64,000 nt of DNA from Microlunatus flavus (GTDB taxonomy: Bacteria; Actinomycetota; Actinomycetes; Propionibacteriales; Propionibacteriaceae), in NCBI RefSeq assembly GCF_900110855.1, contig NZ_FOFA01000001.1:682001-746000 (forward strand), given 5' to 3'. Made by a program: the position numbers and the translations under genes. Positions 56,121 through 64,000 of the stretch are shown here, piece by piece; position 1 is the stretch's first letter; each line of letters begins with the position of its first letter. Under the pieces are notes generated by a model. The model was given only the letters and a program-made list of their open reading frames with translations. It had not been told where the DNA came from and did not search any database.

Positions 56121-57623
56121 TCAGCACTCGGTCGAGCCGCCCTCGCCGAGGCGCGGCACGACGTGGTTGGCCAGGAACAGCCCGTCCGGGTCGACCACCG
56201 AGCGCACCGCGCGGAGCCGCTCCCAGGTGGCGTCGGTGAAGGCCCCGGAGGCGTCGCCCTCGGTCTCGACGAAGTTCAGGTACGCCGAACCGCTCGCCCA
56301 CGGCGCGAGCGCCCCGGTCAGGGCCAGCGCCTCCGCCTGGGTGGCCATGCCCATCGCCGCGTCGAGGGCCAGGCCACCGGCGAAGGCCAGGAACTGCCCG
56401 TCGAAGCGGTCGACCGCGCCGCCGCCGGGGTGGTGGCGGCCCAGCGCGCCGCCGAGCTGGCGCAGCTCGACCATCATCAGCGCGGACCCGGGCTGCGTCG
56501 CCGCACGGGTCACGACCTCGACCGCCTCGGCGGGCAGGGACGCGAGCATGAGCGAGTCGGACGCGACGGGCATCCCGTCCTCGGGGTCCATGTGCAGCCG
56601 GGTGAGGGCGGCCGCGGGCACCCGGCCGAAGGTGTCGACCTCGGGCTGCAGGTCGCGCAGCGGCGCCAGGACCTCGGCGGCGCGCGCGTCGTCGGCGAGG
56701 ACGGCCCCGTCGACGATCACGACCGAGCGCCCCGACAGGAACGGCGGCAGCTCCGGCAGCGGCGGGAGGTGCAGGACGCGGAACGACGTCGTCACCTCGT
56801 CGGGCGCGTCGACGGCCCAGGCCGACCAGCGCGTCAGGACCTCCCGCGTCCGGCCGGCGTCGAAGATCATCATGCCGGCGTACGCGGTCGGGATCGCGAA
56901 CAGCTCGAGCTCGAGCGCGGTCACGACGCCGAAGTTGCCGCCGCCGCCGCGGACGGCCCAGAAGAGCTCGGCGTGGTGCTCGGCGTCGGCGGTGACGATC
57001 CGGCCGTCGGCGAGGACGACCTCGACCGCGGTCAGGTGGCTCGTGGCCAGGCCGAGCTGGCGGGCGTACCAGCCGATGCCGCCGCCGAGGGAGTAGCCGG
57101 CGACGCCGACGTTCGGCGAGGAGCCGTGCAGGCAGGCCAGACCGTGCGGCGCAGCGGCCTCGACCACGGCCTGCCACTCGACCCCGCCCCCGACGCGGGC
57201 GCGGCGGCGCCCGGGGTCGACGACGACCTCCTGCAGCGCGGTGGTGCGGACGAGCACGACGTCGGCCAGCCCGGAGGCCGCCAGCGGGCCGGCGTTGTGG
57301 CCGGTGCTCTGCGGCGCGACCCGCAGGCCGGCGGCCGCGGCCGCGCTGACAACCAGCCCGACCTCGTCGGCGTCGCGGGGGACGGCGACGGCCGCGGGGC
57401 GCTGGTCGGTCAGGTTCCAGGGGGTGCGCGCCGTGTCGTAGCCGGCGTCGCCGGGCAGGTGCACCCAGGTGCCGACGCCGTCGGCGCAGAGCCGGCGGAA
57501 GGCGTCGACCCGCAGGGCGAGGTCGTCGGCGGCGCCGCGGGCGGGCTTCGCCGGCAGGGTCGGGAAGAGGGTCGGGAGGGCCTTGGCGGCGGGGGTGGCG
57601 GCGGGGGCGGTGAGGGTGGTCAT
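56121..57623 (-). CDS. BBE-like FAD-linked oxidase
   Basis: This 500-residue flavoprotein belongs to the VAO/berberine-bridge family. The FAD domain has VAPQSTGHNAG with His109, the usual 8-alpha attachment site. At the second site the family's Cys is Ser169 (HGSSPNVGVAGYSLGGGIGW), so flavin should be bound through His only. The C-terminal BBE segment is SAYLNFVETEG. Such enzymes oxidise alcohols, sugars or antibiotic precursors. The divergent 1143-residue regulator begins 167 nt away. Confidence 0.88.
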   Translation of the reverse strand: MTTLTAPAATPAAKALPTLFPTLPAKPARGAADDLALRVDAFRRLCADGVGTWVHLPGDAGYDTARTPWNLTDQRPAAVAVPRDADEVGLVVSAAAAAGLRVAPQSTGHNAGPLAASGLADVVLVRTTALQEVVVDPGRRRARVGGGVEWQAVVEAAAPHGLACLHGSSPNVGVAGYSLGGGIGWYARQLGLATSHLTAVEVVLADGRIVTADAEHHAELFWAVRGGGGNFGVVTALELELFAIPTAYAGMMIFDAGRTREVLTRWSAWAVDAPDEVTTSFRVLHLPPLPELPPFLSGRSVVIVDGAVLADDARAAEVLAPLRDLQPEVDTFGRVPAAALTRLHMDPEDGMPVASDSLMLASLPAEAVEVVTRAATQPGSALMMVELRQLGGALGRHHPGGGAVDRFDGQFLAFAGGLALDAAMGMATQAEALALTGALAPWASGSAYLNFVETEGDASGAFTDATWERLRAVRSVVDPDGLFLANHVVPRLGEGGSTEC

Positions 57624-57777
57624 CGTGTCTCCTGAGGTCGTCCCGGGTGGTTCCGGGCGGGCCGCTCTCGGCCCGGTGACGGAACAGTCCCGCGAGGCGC
57701 TTGGGGTCGGCTTGGGGTCGGCTCGGGCCGGCTCGGGCGACCGCCGAGGCCCTGCCGACGTACACGGCGCGGCGCCC

Positions 57778-57783
57778 TACATT
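57778..57783 (+). promoter_or_regulatory. -10 box of the BTAD-ATPase gene, leaderless
   Basis: TACATT ends 6 nt before the GTG at 57790. Confidence 0.6.
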
Positions 57784-57789
57784 GCTGCC

Positions 57790-60700
57790 GTGCAGGTGGA
57801 GGTCCTGGGCCCGTGTCGGGTGACCAGCGGCGCCGACCAGGGCGGCCGTCCGGTCACCCTCGGCGTGCGCAAGCAGCGCTCCCTGCTCGCGGCGCTCGCC
57901 CTGCACCGCGGACGCACGGTTCCGGTCGACACGATCGTGGAGCTGCTCTGGGGCGAGCACCCGCCCCCGGGCGTGGTGGCCACGCTGCAGACCTACGTCG
58001 CCGGGCTCCGCAAGGCGCTCGAGCCCGATCGGGCCCCGCGGGCCCCGGCCACCGTCGTCGTCACCTCGGGCACGGGCTACGCGCTCCGGCTGCCGCCGAC
58101 CGACCTGGACGCGGCCCGCTTCGCCGACGCCGTCACCGCCGTGCACCGCCGCCTGGGCCCGACCTCCTCGGTGACCGCACCCTCCCGTACGGACGCCGGC
58201 ACGCTCACCGCCGCGGTCGACGAGCTCGGCACGGCGCTCGGGCTGTGGCACGGGGAGCCGTACGCCGACCTCGCCGACGCCGAGGACGCCCGCGCCGAGC
58301 GCGCCCGGCTCGACGAGCTCCGGCTCGTCGCGCTCGAGGACCGTGCGCTGGCCCGGATCCGGCTCGGGCAGCACGCCACCGTCGCCGCCGAGCTGGAGTC
58401 GCTCGCCGCGGCCCACCCCCTCCGTGAGCACCTCTGGGCGCTCGCCGCGCTGGCCCTGGCGCGCTCGGGGCGGCAGGCCGACGCGCTGGCCCTGATCCAG
58501 GGCGTCCGCACGGTCCTCGACGACGAGCTCGGTCTCGAGCCGGGCCCGGAGCTCCGGTCGCTGCAGCAGGCGATCCTCACCCAGGACGCGCTCGCCGCAC
58601 CGCCTGCTCCCGAAGCGGTCCCGGTCGTCCCCCGGACGACCGCTCCGCCGCCGGCCGCGTCACCCCTCGAGGGTGCGGCGGCGCCCGCCTGGCCCCTGGT
58701 GGGCCGGGCCCCGCAGCTCGCCGAGGCCCTGACCGCGCTCGAGGAGGCGCTGGCCGGGCGCACGACGTTCGTCGCGCTCGTCGGCGCCCCCGGGATCGGC
58801 AAGTCCCGGCTGGCCGAGGAGGTCGCCGCGGCCGCGACGTCCCGGGGCGTCCGGGTGCTGCCCGGGCGGTGCTCGCAGGACGACGGCGCTCCGCCGCTGT
58901 GGCCGTGGCGCACCGTGCTCGCCGCCGCCGGCACGGTGAACGGGGTCGGCGAGGTCGACGGCGTGGACCGCACGTCCTCCGAGGACGGGTCGCCCTTCGC
59001 GGTCTGGGAGGGCATCGTCGACGCCGTCCGCCGGACCGCGCAGGACCGCCCCACCCTCGTGGTCCTCGACGACCTGCACTGGGCCGACGTCGCGACGCTG
59101 CGCGTCCTGCGGCTGCTGGCCGAGAGCCCGCGGACCGTACCCCTGATGGTCCTGTGCACCTGGCGCGCCTCACCACCGCCCGAGGGCGCGCTGGCCGACG
59201 CGGCCGAGATGCTGGCCCGGGCCCACGCCCGCCGGATCGACCTGGAGGGGCTCACGCCGGACGAGGTCGGCCGGATCGTCGCCGGGCTCGGTGGGGCCGC
59301 GGGCCGCCCGGTCCCGGAGTCGGCCGTGGCGGAGCTGACCGTCCGCACGGGTGGCAACCCCTTCTTCGTCGTCGAGTACGCGCGGCTGGCGGCCGAGCGC
59401 GGCGACCCCGCGCTGCTGGTCGACGCCGAACCGCCCGCCGCCGTCCAGGAGGTCCTCGGCCGGCGGCTCTCGCGGCTGCCGGACGCGACGCAGGAGGTGC
59501 TGCGCCCGGCGGCCGTGCTCGGGCGGCAGTTCGACCTGGGCACGCTGTGCCGCGTCCTCGGCCGCAGCGAGGAGGGGGTCCTCGACGCGCTCGACCCCGC
59601 GCTCGCGGCCGACCTGGTCGCCGAGGCCGGGATCGACGCGTTCCGCTTCGGGCACGCGCTCGTGCGCGACGTCGTCTACGGCGGGCTGCCCGCGTCGCGC
59701 CGGGCGCGCTGGCACGCCCGGGCCGCCGTCGCGGTGGCCGGGCGGCCCGGTCGCGAGGTCGAGACGGCCCGGCACTGGGCGCGGTCGGGGCCGGCGCACG
59801 CGGCCGAGGCCTGGCGCTCGGGCGTGGCCGCCGCCGCCAGCGTCCGGGCGCTGAACGCGCACGAGACCCGGGTCGAGCTGCTGCTGGGCGCGGTCGCGGC
59901 GCAGGCCGGCGACCCCGCAGCGACGTGGACCGAGCGGTACGAGACGCTGCTCGACCTCGTCGACGCCTACCGGTGGACCAACGACTGGGCCCGCCTGGTG
60001 CCGACCGTCGTCGAGGCGATCGGGCTCGCCGACGCCGCCGGCGACGTCGTCCGCCTCGCGCGGGCGGCGACCGCGCCGACGGTGGGCGCCATCGGCCGGT
60101 CCGGACCGTCGGGCCCGCTGCGGTCCGCGGTGGTGGACGCGCTGCAGCGCTGCCTGGAGCTGCTCCCCGCCGGTGACGGGCCCGAGCGCTGCCGGGTGCT
60201 GCTCAGCCTGGCCAACGAGCAGTTCGAGGACACCCCGCCCGCCGAGCGCGAGGCCATCGTCGACGAGGCGCACGCGATGGCGCGGCGGCTCGACGACTGG
60301 TCGCTCCGGCTCGACGCGAACCTGGTCGGCTTCGCCGCCACCTGGCGCCCCGGCACGGCGGAGCGCCGCCTCGCCTGGGCCGAGGAGGCGGTCGCGCTGG
60401 CCACGACCCTCGGGGCCGAGCAGGCCCAGGTGGTCGCGGCGACGATGCGCGCCGTCGCCCTCGGCGAGCTCGGCCGGGCCGACGCCCTGTGGAGCGCCGT
60501 ACGCGCCGCCGCGGACCTGGCCGAACGGCTGCACATCCCCTTCGGGCTGCTGGTGCTGGAGAGCACGACGCTGCCGTGGGCCGCGATGGCCTCCGACGTC
60601 GGCCGCGCGGCCGAGCAGCTGGCCTCGATCACCGCGCTCCAGGAGCGGATGGCGCTGCACGAGGGCGACGACGCCGTCGGCGCCGCGCAGCTCGCGCTCC

Positions 60701-61221
60701 TGCTGTGGCAGGGCACGCCCGAGCCCGACGGCGCGGCGGACCCCGGCCACGAGGAACCCGGCCACGAGGACCCCGTCGCCGCCGTGGTCGCCGAGCTCGC
60801 GGACGCCGACGGCCCGCAGCTGCCCCTGGCGAGCACCGCGGCGGCCCTGCTCCTGCGCAGCGGCAGGCCCGACGCCGCCCGTCGGCTGCTGGCCGAGCAC
60901 CCGGTCCGGACCGACCGCGACGACCCGGCGTCCCTCGTGAACTGGGGCCTGGCCGCCGAGGTCGCCCTGCGTCTCGGCGACCGGGCGCTGGCCGCCGACG
61001 TGCTCCCCCGGCTGGCTCCGTACGCCGAGATGATGGCGTCCTGGGGCTCGAGCTTCGCGATCGGCCCGGTGGCCGCGTTCCTGGCGCTGGCGGCGGCCGC
61101 GCTCGACGAGCGGGAGGCCGCCGCGGCCCACGCCGAGCACGCCCTCCGGCTGGCGCAGGAGTGGCAGCTGCCACGGGTGACGGAGTGGTTGACGGAGCTG
61201 CGCCGGCACCACGCGTTCTGA
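57790..61221 (+). CDS. Large BTAD-ATPase transcriptional regulator
   Basis: This 1143-residue protein combines an OmpR-type winged helix (residues 1-90; VRKQRSLLAALALHRGRTVP), a bacterial transcriptional activator (BTAD) helical domain (about 110-260; LGLEPGPELRSLQQAIL) and an AAA-type ATPase with P-loop VGAPGIGKSR (from Gly332) and Walker B TLVVLDDLHWADV. A long C-terminal TPR-like helical region follows. It has the general plan of AfsR/SARP-type regulators with ATPase domains. Starting at GTG 57790 removes a long non-conserved extension, and TACATT lies just before it. The divergent FAD oxidase is a likely target. Confidence 0.88.
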   Translation: MQVEVLGPCRVTSGADQGGRPVTLGVRKQRSLLAALALHRGRTVPVDTIVELLWGEHPPPGVVATLQTYVAGLRKALEPDRAPRAPATVVVTSGTGYALRLPPTDLDAARFADAVTAVHRRLGPTSSVTAPSRTDAGTLTAAVDELGTALGLWHGEPYADLADAEDARAERARLDELRLVALEDRALARIRLGQHATVAAELESLAAAHPLREHLWALAALALARSGRQADALALIQGVRTVLDDELGLEPGPELRSLQQAILTQDALAAPPAPEAVPVVPRTTAPPPAASPLEGAAAPAWPLVGRAPQLAEALTALEEALAGRTTFVALVGAPGIGKSRLAEEVAAAATSRGVRVLPGRCSQDDGAPPLWPWRTVLAAAGTVNGVGEVDGVDRTSSEDGSPFAVWEGIVDAVRRTAQDRPTLVVLDDLHWADVATLRVLRLLAESPRTVPLMVLCTWRASPPPEGALADAAEMLARAHARRIDLEGLTPDEVGRIVAGLGGAAGRPVPESAVAELTVRTGGNPFFVVEYARLAAERGDPALLVDAEPPAAVQEVLGRRLSRLPDATQEVLRPAAVLGRQFDLGTLCRVLGRSEEGVLDALDPALAADLVAEAGIDAFRFGHALVRDVVYGGLPASRRARWHARAAVAVAGRPGREVETARHWARSGPAHAAEAWRSGVAAAASVRALNAHETRVELLLGAVAAQAGDPAATWTERYETLLDLVDAYRWTNDWARLVPTVVEAIGLADAAGDVVRLARAATAPTVGAIGRSGPSGPLRSAVVDALQRCLELLPAGDGPERCRVLLSLANEQFEDTPPAEREAIVDEAHAMARRLDDWSLRLDANLVGFAATWRPGTAERRLAWAEEAVALATTLGAEQAQVVAATMRAVALGELGRADALWSAVRAAADLAERLHIPFGLLVLESTTLPWAAMASDVGRAAEQLASITALQERMALHEGDDAVGAAQLALLLWQGTPEPDGAADPGHEEPGHEDPVAAVVAELADADGPQLPLASTAAALLLRSGRPDAARRLLAEHPVRTDRDDPASLVNWGLAAEVALRLGDRALAADVLPRLAPYAEMMASWGSSFAIGPVAAFLALAAAALDEREAAAAHAEHALRLAQEWQLPRVTEWLTELRRHHAF

Positions 61222-61304
61222 CGGGTCCCGCTGCCGACGCCCGTCGACCCGCGCACCGGGAGCCGGTGCGCAGGTCGACGGCAGGTGGTCGAGGCCCGAG
61301 GCCG

Positions 61305-61559
61305 CTAGGAACCCTCCCGCACCGGGAAGATCTCGTCCGCCACGAGGCCGTGGGCCTCGCGGTGCACGTCGGCCGCGGCCTCCGCGCTGGGCGCGTCGAC
61401 CAGGCAGAAGACCTGGCCGGCGCGCTCGTCGACCCAGTAGCGCAGGTAGCTCACGCCGAAACGCTCCTGCGTCGCCAGGTCGGCCTCGTGCGCGCCCGCG
61501 ACGTCGTCGAAGGTCGCGCCCTCGGGCAGGCTGCGGTGGACATCCATGAACAGGGGCAT
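61305..61559 (-). CDS. DUF4242 (nickel-binding SCO4226-like) protein
   Basis: This 84-residue protein starts PLFMDVHRSLPEG and contains DLATQERFGVSYLRYWVDE and VFCLVDAPSAEAAADVHREAHG, the DUF4242 ferredoxin-like fold. A Streptomyces member binds nickel; the role is not known. It follows the BTAD regulator on the same strand by 53 nt with its own ribosome site, and is probably controlled by it. Confidence 0.87.
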   Translation of the reverse strand: MPLFMDVHRSLPEGATFDDVAGAHEADLATQERFGVSYLRYWVDERAGQVFCLVDAPSAEAAADVHREAHGLVADEIFPVREGS

Positions 61560-61612
61560 GACGCCTCTCTCTCCTCACGCCCGGACGCTCGTCGTCCGGG
61601 TCGTGGCCGACG

Positions 61613-63382
61613 CTAGGGAGCGGCCGTTTGGAGGAGCGTTTGCCGCGGAGGTCCTGCCGAGCCGCTCTCCGCGGTGCCCGGGTCGGTCACCCGCCGGTAC
61701 GGCGCGAGCCGCTCGGCGAGGTCGGGCAGCGGGCCGAGCGCCGCCAGCGCCGCCGCCTCCTCGAGCACCCGCCGGTCGCGGCCCTCCTGGAGCTCGACGA
61801 GGTCGGTCAGCGCGACCGCGCGGACCCACGGGTAGACGTCGCGGAACCGGCGCGTGCAGGCGTCGGCGTCGACGAGCAGCGCGACGGCCCGCTCCCGGTC
61901 GGACCCCGCCTCGACGAGCGCGAGCCCGCGCAGCGCGTACGCCTCGTAGCAGGGGTCGTCGATCTCGGTGGCCAGCGCGAGGCCCTCCGCGAACCGCGGC
62001 GACGCGGCGCCCCGGTCGCCGGCGGCGAGGGCGCACGAGGCGGACGCCAGCACCGCCCAGGGCAGCGCGGCGCGCCAGCCGCTGCGGCGGACGTGGTCGA
62101 GCCCGCGCGCCGCGACCACCGAACCCTCCCGTGGATCACCGGAGCGTTCCAGCGCCCGCGCGAGCATCGCCTCCGCGTAGCCCTGCCAGCCCCGCTGGCG
62201 CAGCCCGTCGAAGCGGCCGACCGCAGCGGTCAGCGCACTCGTCGCCGCCGCGTACGCGCACCGGTCCGACAGGCACATGCCGAGGTAGGTCTGCGCCCTG
62301 GCCGCCTGCCCCTCGTCGTCCGCGGTCAGGGCGTGCTCGATCGAGCGGGCCAGCACGGGTTCGGCCAGGGCACCGGTGCCCTCCATCGCGAAGACGAAGC
62401 CCATCTCGCGCTCGACCTCGGCCTGCGCACCGAGGTCGTCGACGTCGCAGGCCAACTGCAGCGCCCGGCTCAGCAGCCCCTTGGCCTCGGAGTCGCGGCC
62501 GCGGTGGCTGTGGATCAGGGTGCGGGCGAGCATCAGCAAGGCCGCCAGCTCGTACGCCGGCTCGCCCAGCGCCAGCGCCACGTCGGCCGCACGGCGCGAG
62601 GTCTCGACGGCCCGGTCGAGCTCGCCCGCCCGGAGCCGCGCCGCCGCGGCCTCGAGGAGCACCGGGGCGGAGACGCGGGCCGGCACCGTCGACGCGACCC
62701 GCGGCCGGCGGAGCGGACGCGCGACCGTCTCGGCCGGCGGCACGCCGAGCTCCTGACGAAACCGCCGGTCGATCATGCGGAACCGTTCGCGCGCGACGGG
62801 CGCGTTGCCGCTCTGCACCAGCAGGTCGAGCAGCAGCTCGTTCGTGGTCTCGCAGAAGGGGTCGAAGAGCAGCGCCCGCTCGGTCATCCGCAGGGCCCGC
62901 GCGGGGTCCTTGCTGCCGAGCCGGCTCCCGACCCACCACAGGGCCTCCGCGATGACGTCGTGCACGCGGGTGCGCTGCAGCGAGAGCCAGAGGTCGAAGG
63001 CCGGGGCGTCGGTGAAGTCCATCCCCTCCAGGAGCTCGCCGCGGACGAGCCGCTCCACGGCGTCGACGTCGTCGGGGACGGCGAGCAGCTCGGCCAGGTC
63101 GACCCGCACCGCGTCGTCGAGACGCAGCCGGAGCCGCCCCTCGTGCTCCTCGACCGTCGCCTCGGGCTCGAGCGCGCGGCGCACCTGGTGCAGCAGCCAC
63201 CGCAGCGCCGCGAGCGGGTCGTTCGCCTCGGGCACCAGCCGGGCGGCGACCTCGCGGCGCGTCGGCTCGGGTTCGAGGAGGAGGAACGCGAGCAACCCCC
63301 AGGGCTTGCGCCCGCTGAGCGGCGCGGGGACGCCGTCACGCAGGACCGTCGGGTCCCCCAGCAGCCGCAGCTCGAGCGTCAC
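61613..63382 (-). CDS. BTAD-type transcriptional regulator with TPR-like region
   Basis: This 589-residue protein has a winged helix with LLGDPTVLRDGVPAPLSGRK and WGLLAFLLLEPEPTRREVA (residues 1-90) and a BTAD domain (about 95-220; RERFRMIDRRFRQELGVPP). The rest is alpha-helical repeat of TPR type (about 235-580). Unlike the 1143-residue regulator it has no ATPase domain. The DUF4242 gene lies downstream on the same strand, and the SnoaL-like gene ends 22 nt upstream of its start, so three genes may form one unit. Confidence 0.87.
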   Translation of the reverse strand: MTLELRLLGDPTVLRDGVPAPLSGRKPWGLLAFLLLEPEPTRREVAARLVPEANDPLAALRWLLHQVRRALEPEATVEEHEGRLRLRLDDAVRVDLAELLAVPDDVDAVERLVRGELLEGMDFTDAPAFDLWLSLQRTRVHDVIAEALWWVGSRLGSKDPARALRMTERALLFDPFCETTNELLLDLLVQSGNAPVARERFRMIDRRFRQELGVPPAETVARPLRRPRVASTVPARVSAPVLLEAAAARLRAGELDRAVETSRRAADVALALGEPAYELAALLMLARTLIHSHRGRDSEAKGLLSRALQLACDVDDLGAQAEVEREMGFVFAMEGTGALAEPVLARSIEHALTADDEGQAARAQTYLGMCLSDRCAYAAATSALTAAVGRFDGLRQRGWQGYAEAMLARALERSGDPREGSVVAARGLDHVRRSGWRAALPWAVLASASCALAAGDRGAASPRFAEGLALATEIDDPCYEAYALRGLALVEAGSDRERAVALLVDADACTRRFRDVYPWVRAVALTDLVELQEGRDRRVLEEAAALAALGPLPDLAERLAPYRRVTDPGTAESGSAGPPRQTLLQTAAP

Positions 63383-63404
63383 CGCGGGCCTCCTGGTCGG
63401 CCGG

Positions 63405-63836
63405 TCACCGGTCGAGCCGGGCGACCGCGCCGGCGTCCAGCAGCAGGGACAGCAGGTCGGCCTGCGCCCAGAGCGCCGTCACCCGGTCACGCTGCTCGTC
63501 GACGACGAAGAGGTCCTGGCCCGCGACCTCGACCGGCCGCCCGGTCGGGGCGAGCAGGCCGAGCGGCGTCTCGAGCGGGCCGACGAACCGCCCCGAGAGC
63601 CGGAACGCGAACGCCCGACGGCCCGGCGCCTCGACCGACGCGAGCACCGTGTGGCGCAGGTCCGCGAGCGCGGCCTGCAGCATCCGGGACCGGTCGACGA
63701 GCACCTGGAGCGCGGTCGGCACGCCGTTCACGGTGACGGGGTCGTCGTACACGCCGCGGAACGCCTCCAGCGCCGCACCACCCTGCGGCAGCGGCCGGCC
63801 CCACAGCTCCAGGGCCCGTCCGACGAGGTCGCCCAC
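63405..63836 (-). CDS. SnoaL-like (NTF2-fold) protein
   Basis: This 143-residue protein has the SnoaL polyketide-cyclase-type pattern: VYDDPVTVNGVPTAL, FRLSGRFVGPLETPLG, GRPVEVAGQDLFVVDEQ and VTALWAQADLLSLLLDAG. The fold binds small ligands and sometimes catalyses cyclisation or hydrolysis. It precedes the BTAD regulator on the same strand. CAGGGT lies 7 nt before the GTG, so it is probably the leaderless first gene of the unit. Confidence 0.83.
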   Translation of the reverse strand: MGDLVGRALELWGRPLPQGGAALEAFRGVYDDPVTVNGVPTALQVLVDRSRMLQAALADLRHTVLASVEAPGRRAFAFRLSGRFVGPLETPLGLLAPTGRPVEVAGQDLFVVDEQRDRVTALWAQADLLSLLLDAGAVARLDR

Positions 63837-63843
63837 GCGGTCG

Positions 63844-63849
63844 ACCCTG
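63844..63849 (-). promoter_or_regulatory. -10 box of the SnoaL-like gene, leaderless
   Basis: CAGGGT on the minus strand ends 7 nt before the GTG at 63836. Confidence 0.5.
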
Positions 63850-63899
63850 CCACCGCCGGGCGTGGTCCGCCATGGCTGGTTCGCGCAGGTGCGCGGCGC

Positions 63900-64000
63900 T
63901 CAGCCGAGGTGGCCGGCGAGGTGCTCGACGACGGCGCGGGCGTCGTCGTCGATCCCGTGCAGGAACGTCGAGCGGCGCCGGCGCAGCACCGGCAGGCCGA
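63900..64000 (-). CDS. C-terminal end of a gene cut by the window edge
   Basis: The last 32 residues of a minus-strand gene end at 63900 with GLPVLRRRRSTFLHGIDDDA then RAVVEHLAGHLG. The pattern GLP, basic run, short hydrophobic turn, DDA and a final helix recalls the C-terminus of CzcO-type flavin monooxygenases, but this is too short to be sure. Confidence 0.4.
   Translation of the reverse strand, partial: GLPVLRRRRSTFLHGIDDDARAVVEHLAGHLG

Noticed and set aside
56121-57623. Counting the FAD oxidase as the amine oxidase of the 50-56 kb operon
   Set aside because: It is convergent, separated by a strong inverted repeat, belongs to the BBE family and not the PuuB family, and pairs with the divergent regulator.

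Overview
The window is very GC-rich, with GC-biased third codon positions, dense gene packing and frequent GTG starts. It also carries families typical of actinomycetes: ANTAR domains, an F420-dependent oxidoreductase, BTAD-type regulators, an NgcEFG-like chitooligosaccharide importer, DUF4383 and DUF3072. I read it as the chromosome of a high-GC actinobacterium, possibly of the Propionibacteriales; the genus cannot be fixed from sequence alone. I see no rRNA, tRNA, CRISPR array, transposase or phage gene.

Layout. 1-9.4 kb: a partial GAF protein, DUF4383 protein, secreted gamma-glutamyltransferase, GAF-ANTAR regulator, EcsC-like protein, a microbial rhodopsin with a DTE proton-pump motif, SppA, DedA, a membrane protein and a 45-residue membrane protein. 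9.4-21.5 kb: a NarL-type two-component pair, F420 oxidoreductase, DUF3072 protein, topoisomerase IB, an MprB-like orphan kinase, GH3 beta-glucosidase, FAD monooxygenase with divergent TetR, and an Lrp/LysE pair. 21.5-28 kb: RpiR, SIS protein and NgcEFG operon, with a divergent BadF-type sugar kinase. 28-38.6 kb: a xylose-type ABC importer with a ROK regulator, then an aldolase, FGGY kinase and FrcB-like binding protein opposite an FrcK-like kinase and a second ROK regulator. 38.7-45.5 kb: nagB, a DUF1772/NmrA/AraC group, and the operon nagA - acyltransferase - nagZ. 45.6-50 kb: an SPL-family radical SAM protein, DJ-1/PfpI protein, TetR and a small target gene, AraC and VOC proteins. 50-56 kb: amino acid permease, FadR-type regulator, glutamine-synthetase-like enzyme, aldehyde dehydrogenase and SDR. 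56-64 kb: a BBE-like oxidase beside a 1143-residue BTAD-ATPase regulator, a second BTAD regulator with a DUF4242 protein, a SnoaL-like protein and a partial gene.

How the genes fit together. Two themes dominate. The first is amino-sugar use: import (NgcEFG), phosphorylation (BadF kinase), hydrolysis (NagZ), deacetylation (NagA) and deamination (NagB) are all here, spread over three loci. The second is use of other sugars through two sugar-binding proteins, two kinases, an aldolase and two ROK regulators. The 50-56 kb operon looks like a gamma-glutamylation route for an amine that also carries an alcohol, such as ethanolamine. Many transcription units begin with a TANNNT-like box only 6-9 nt before the start codon and have no Shine-Dalgarno sequence, which points to widespread leaderless mRNA and helped fix several starts.
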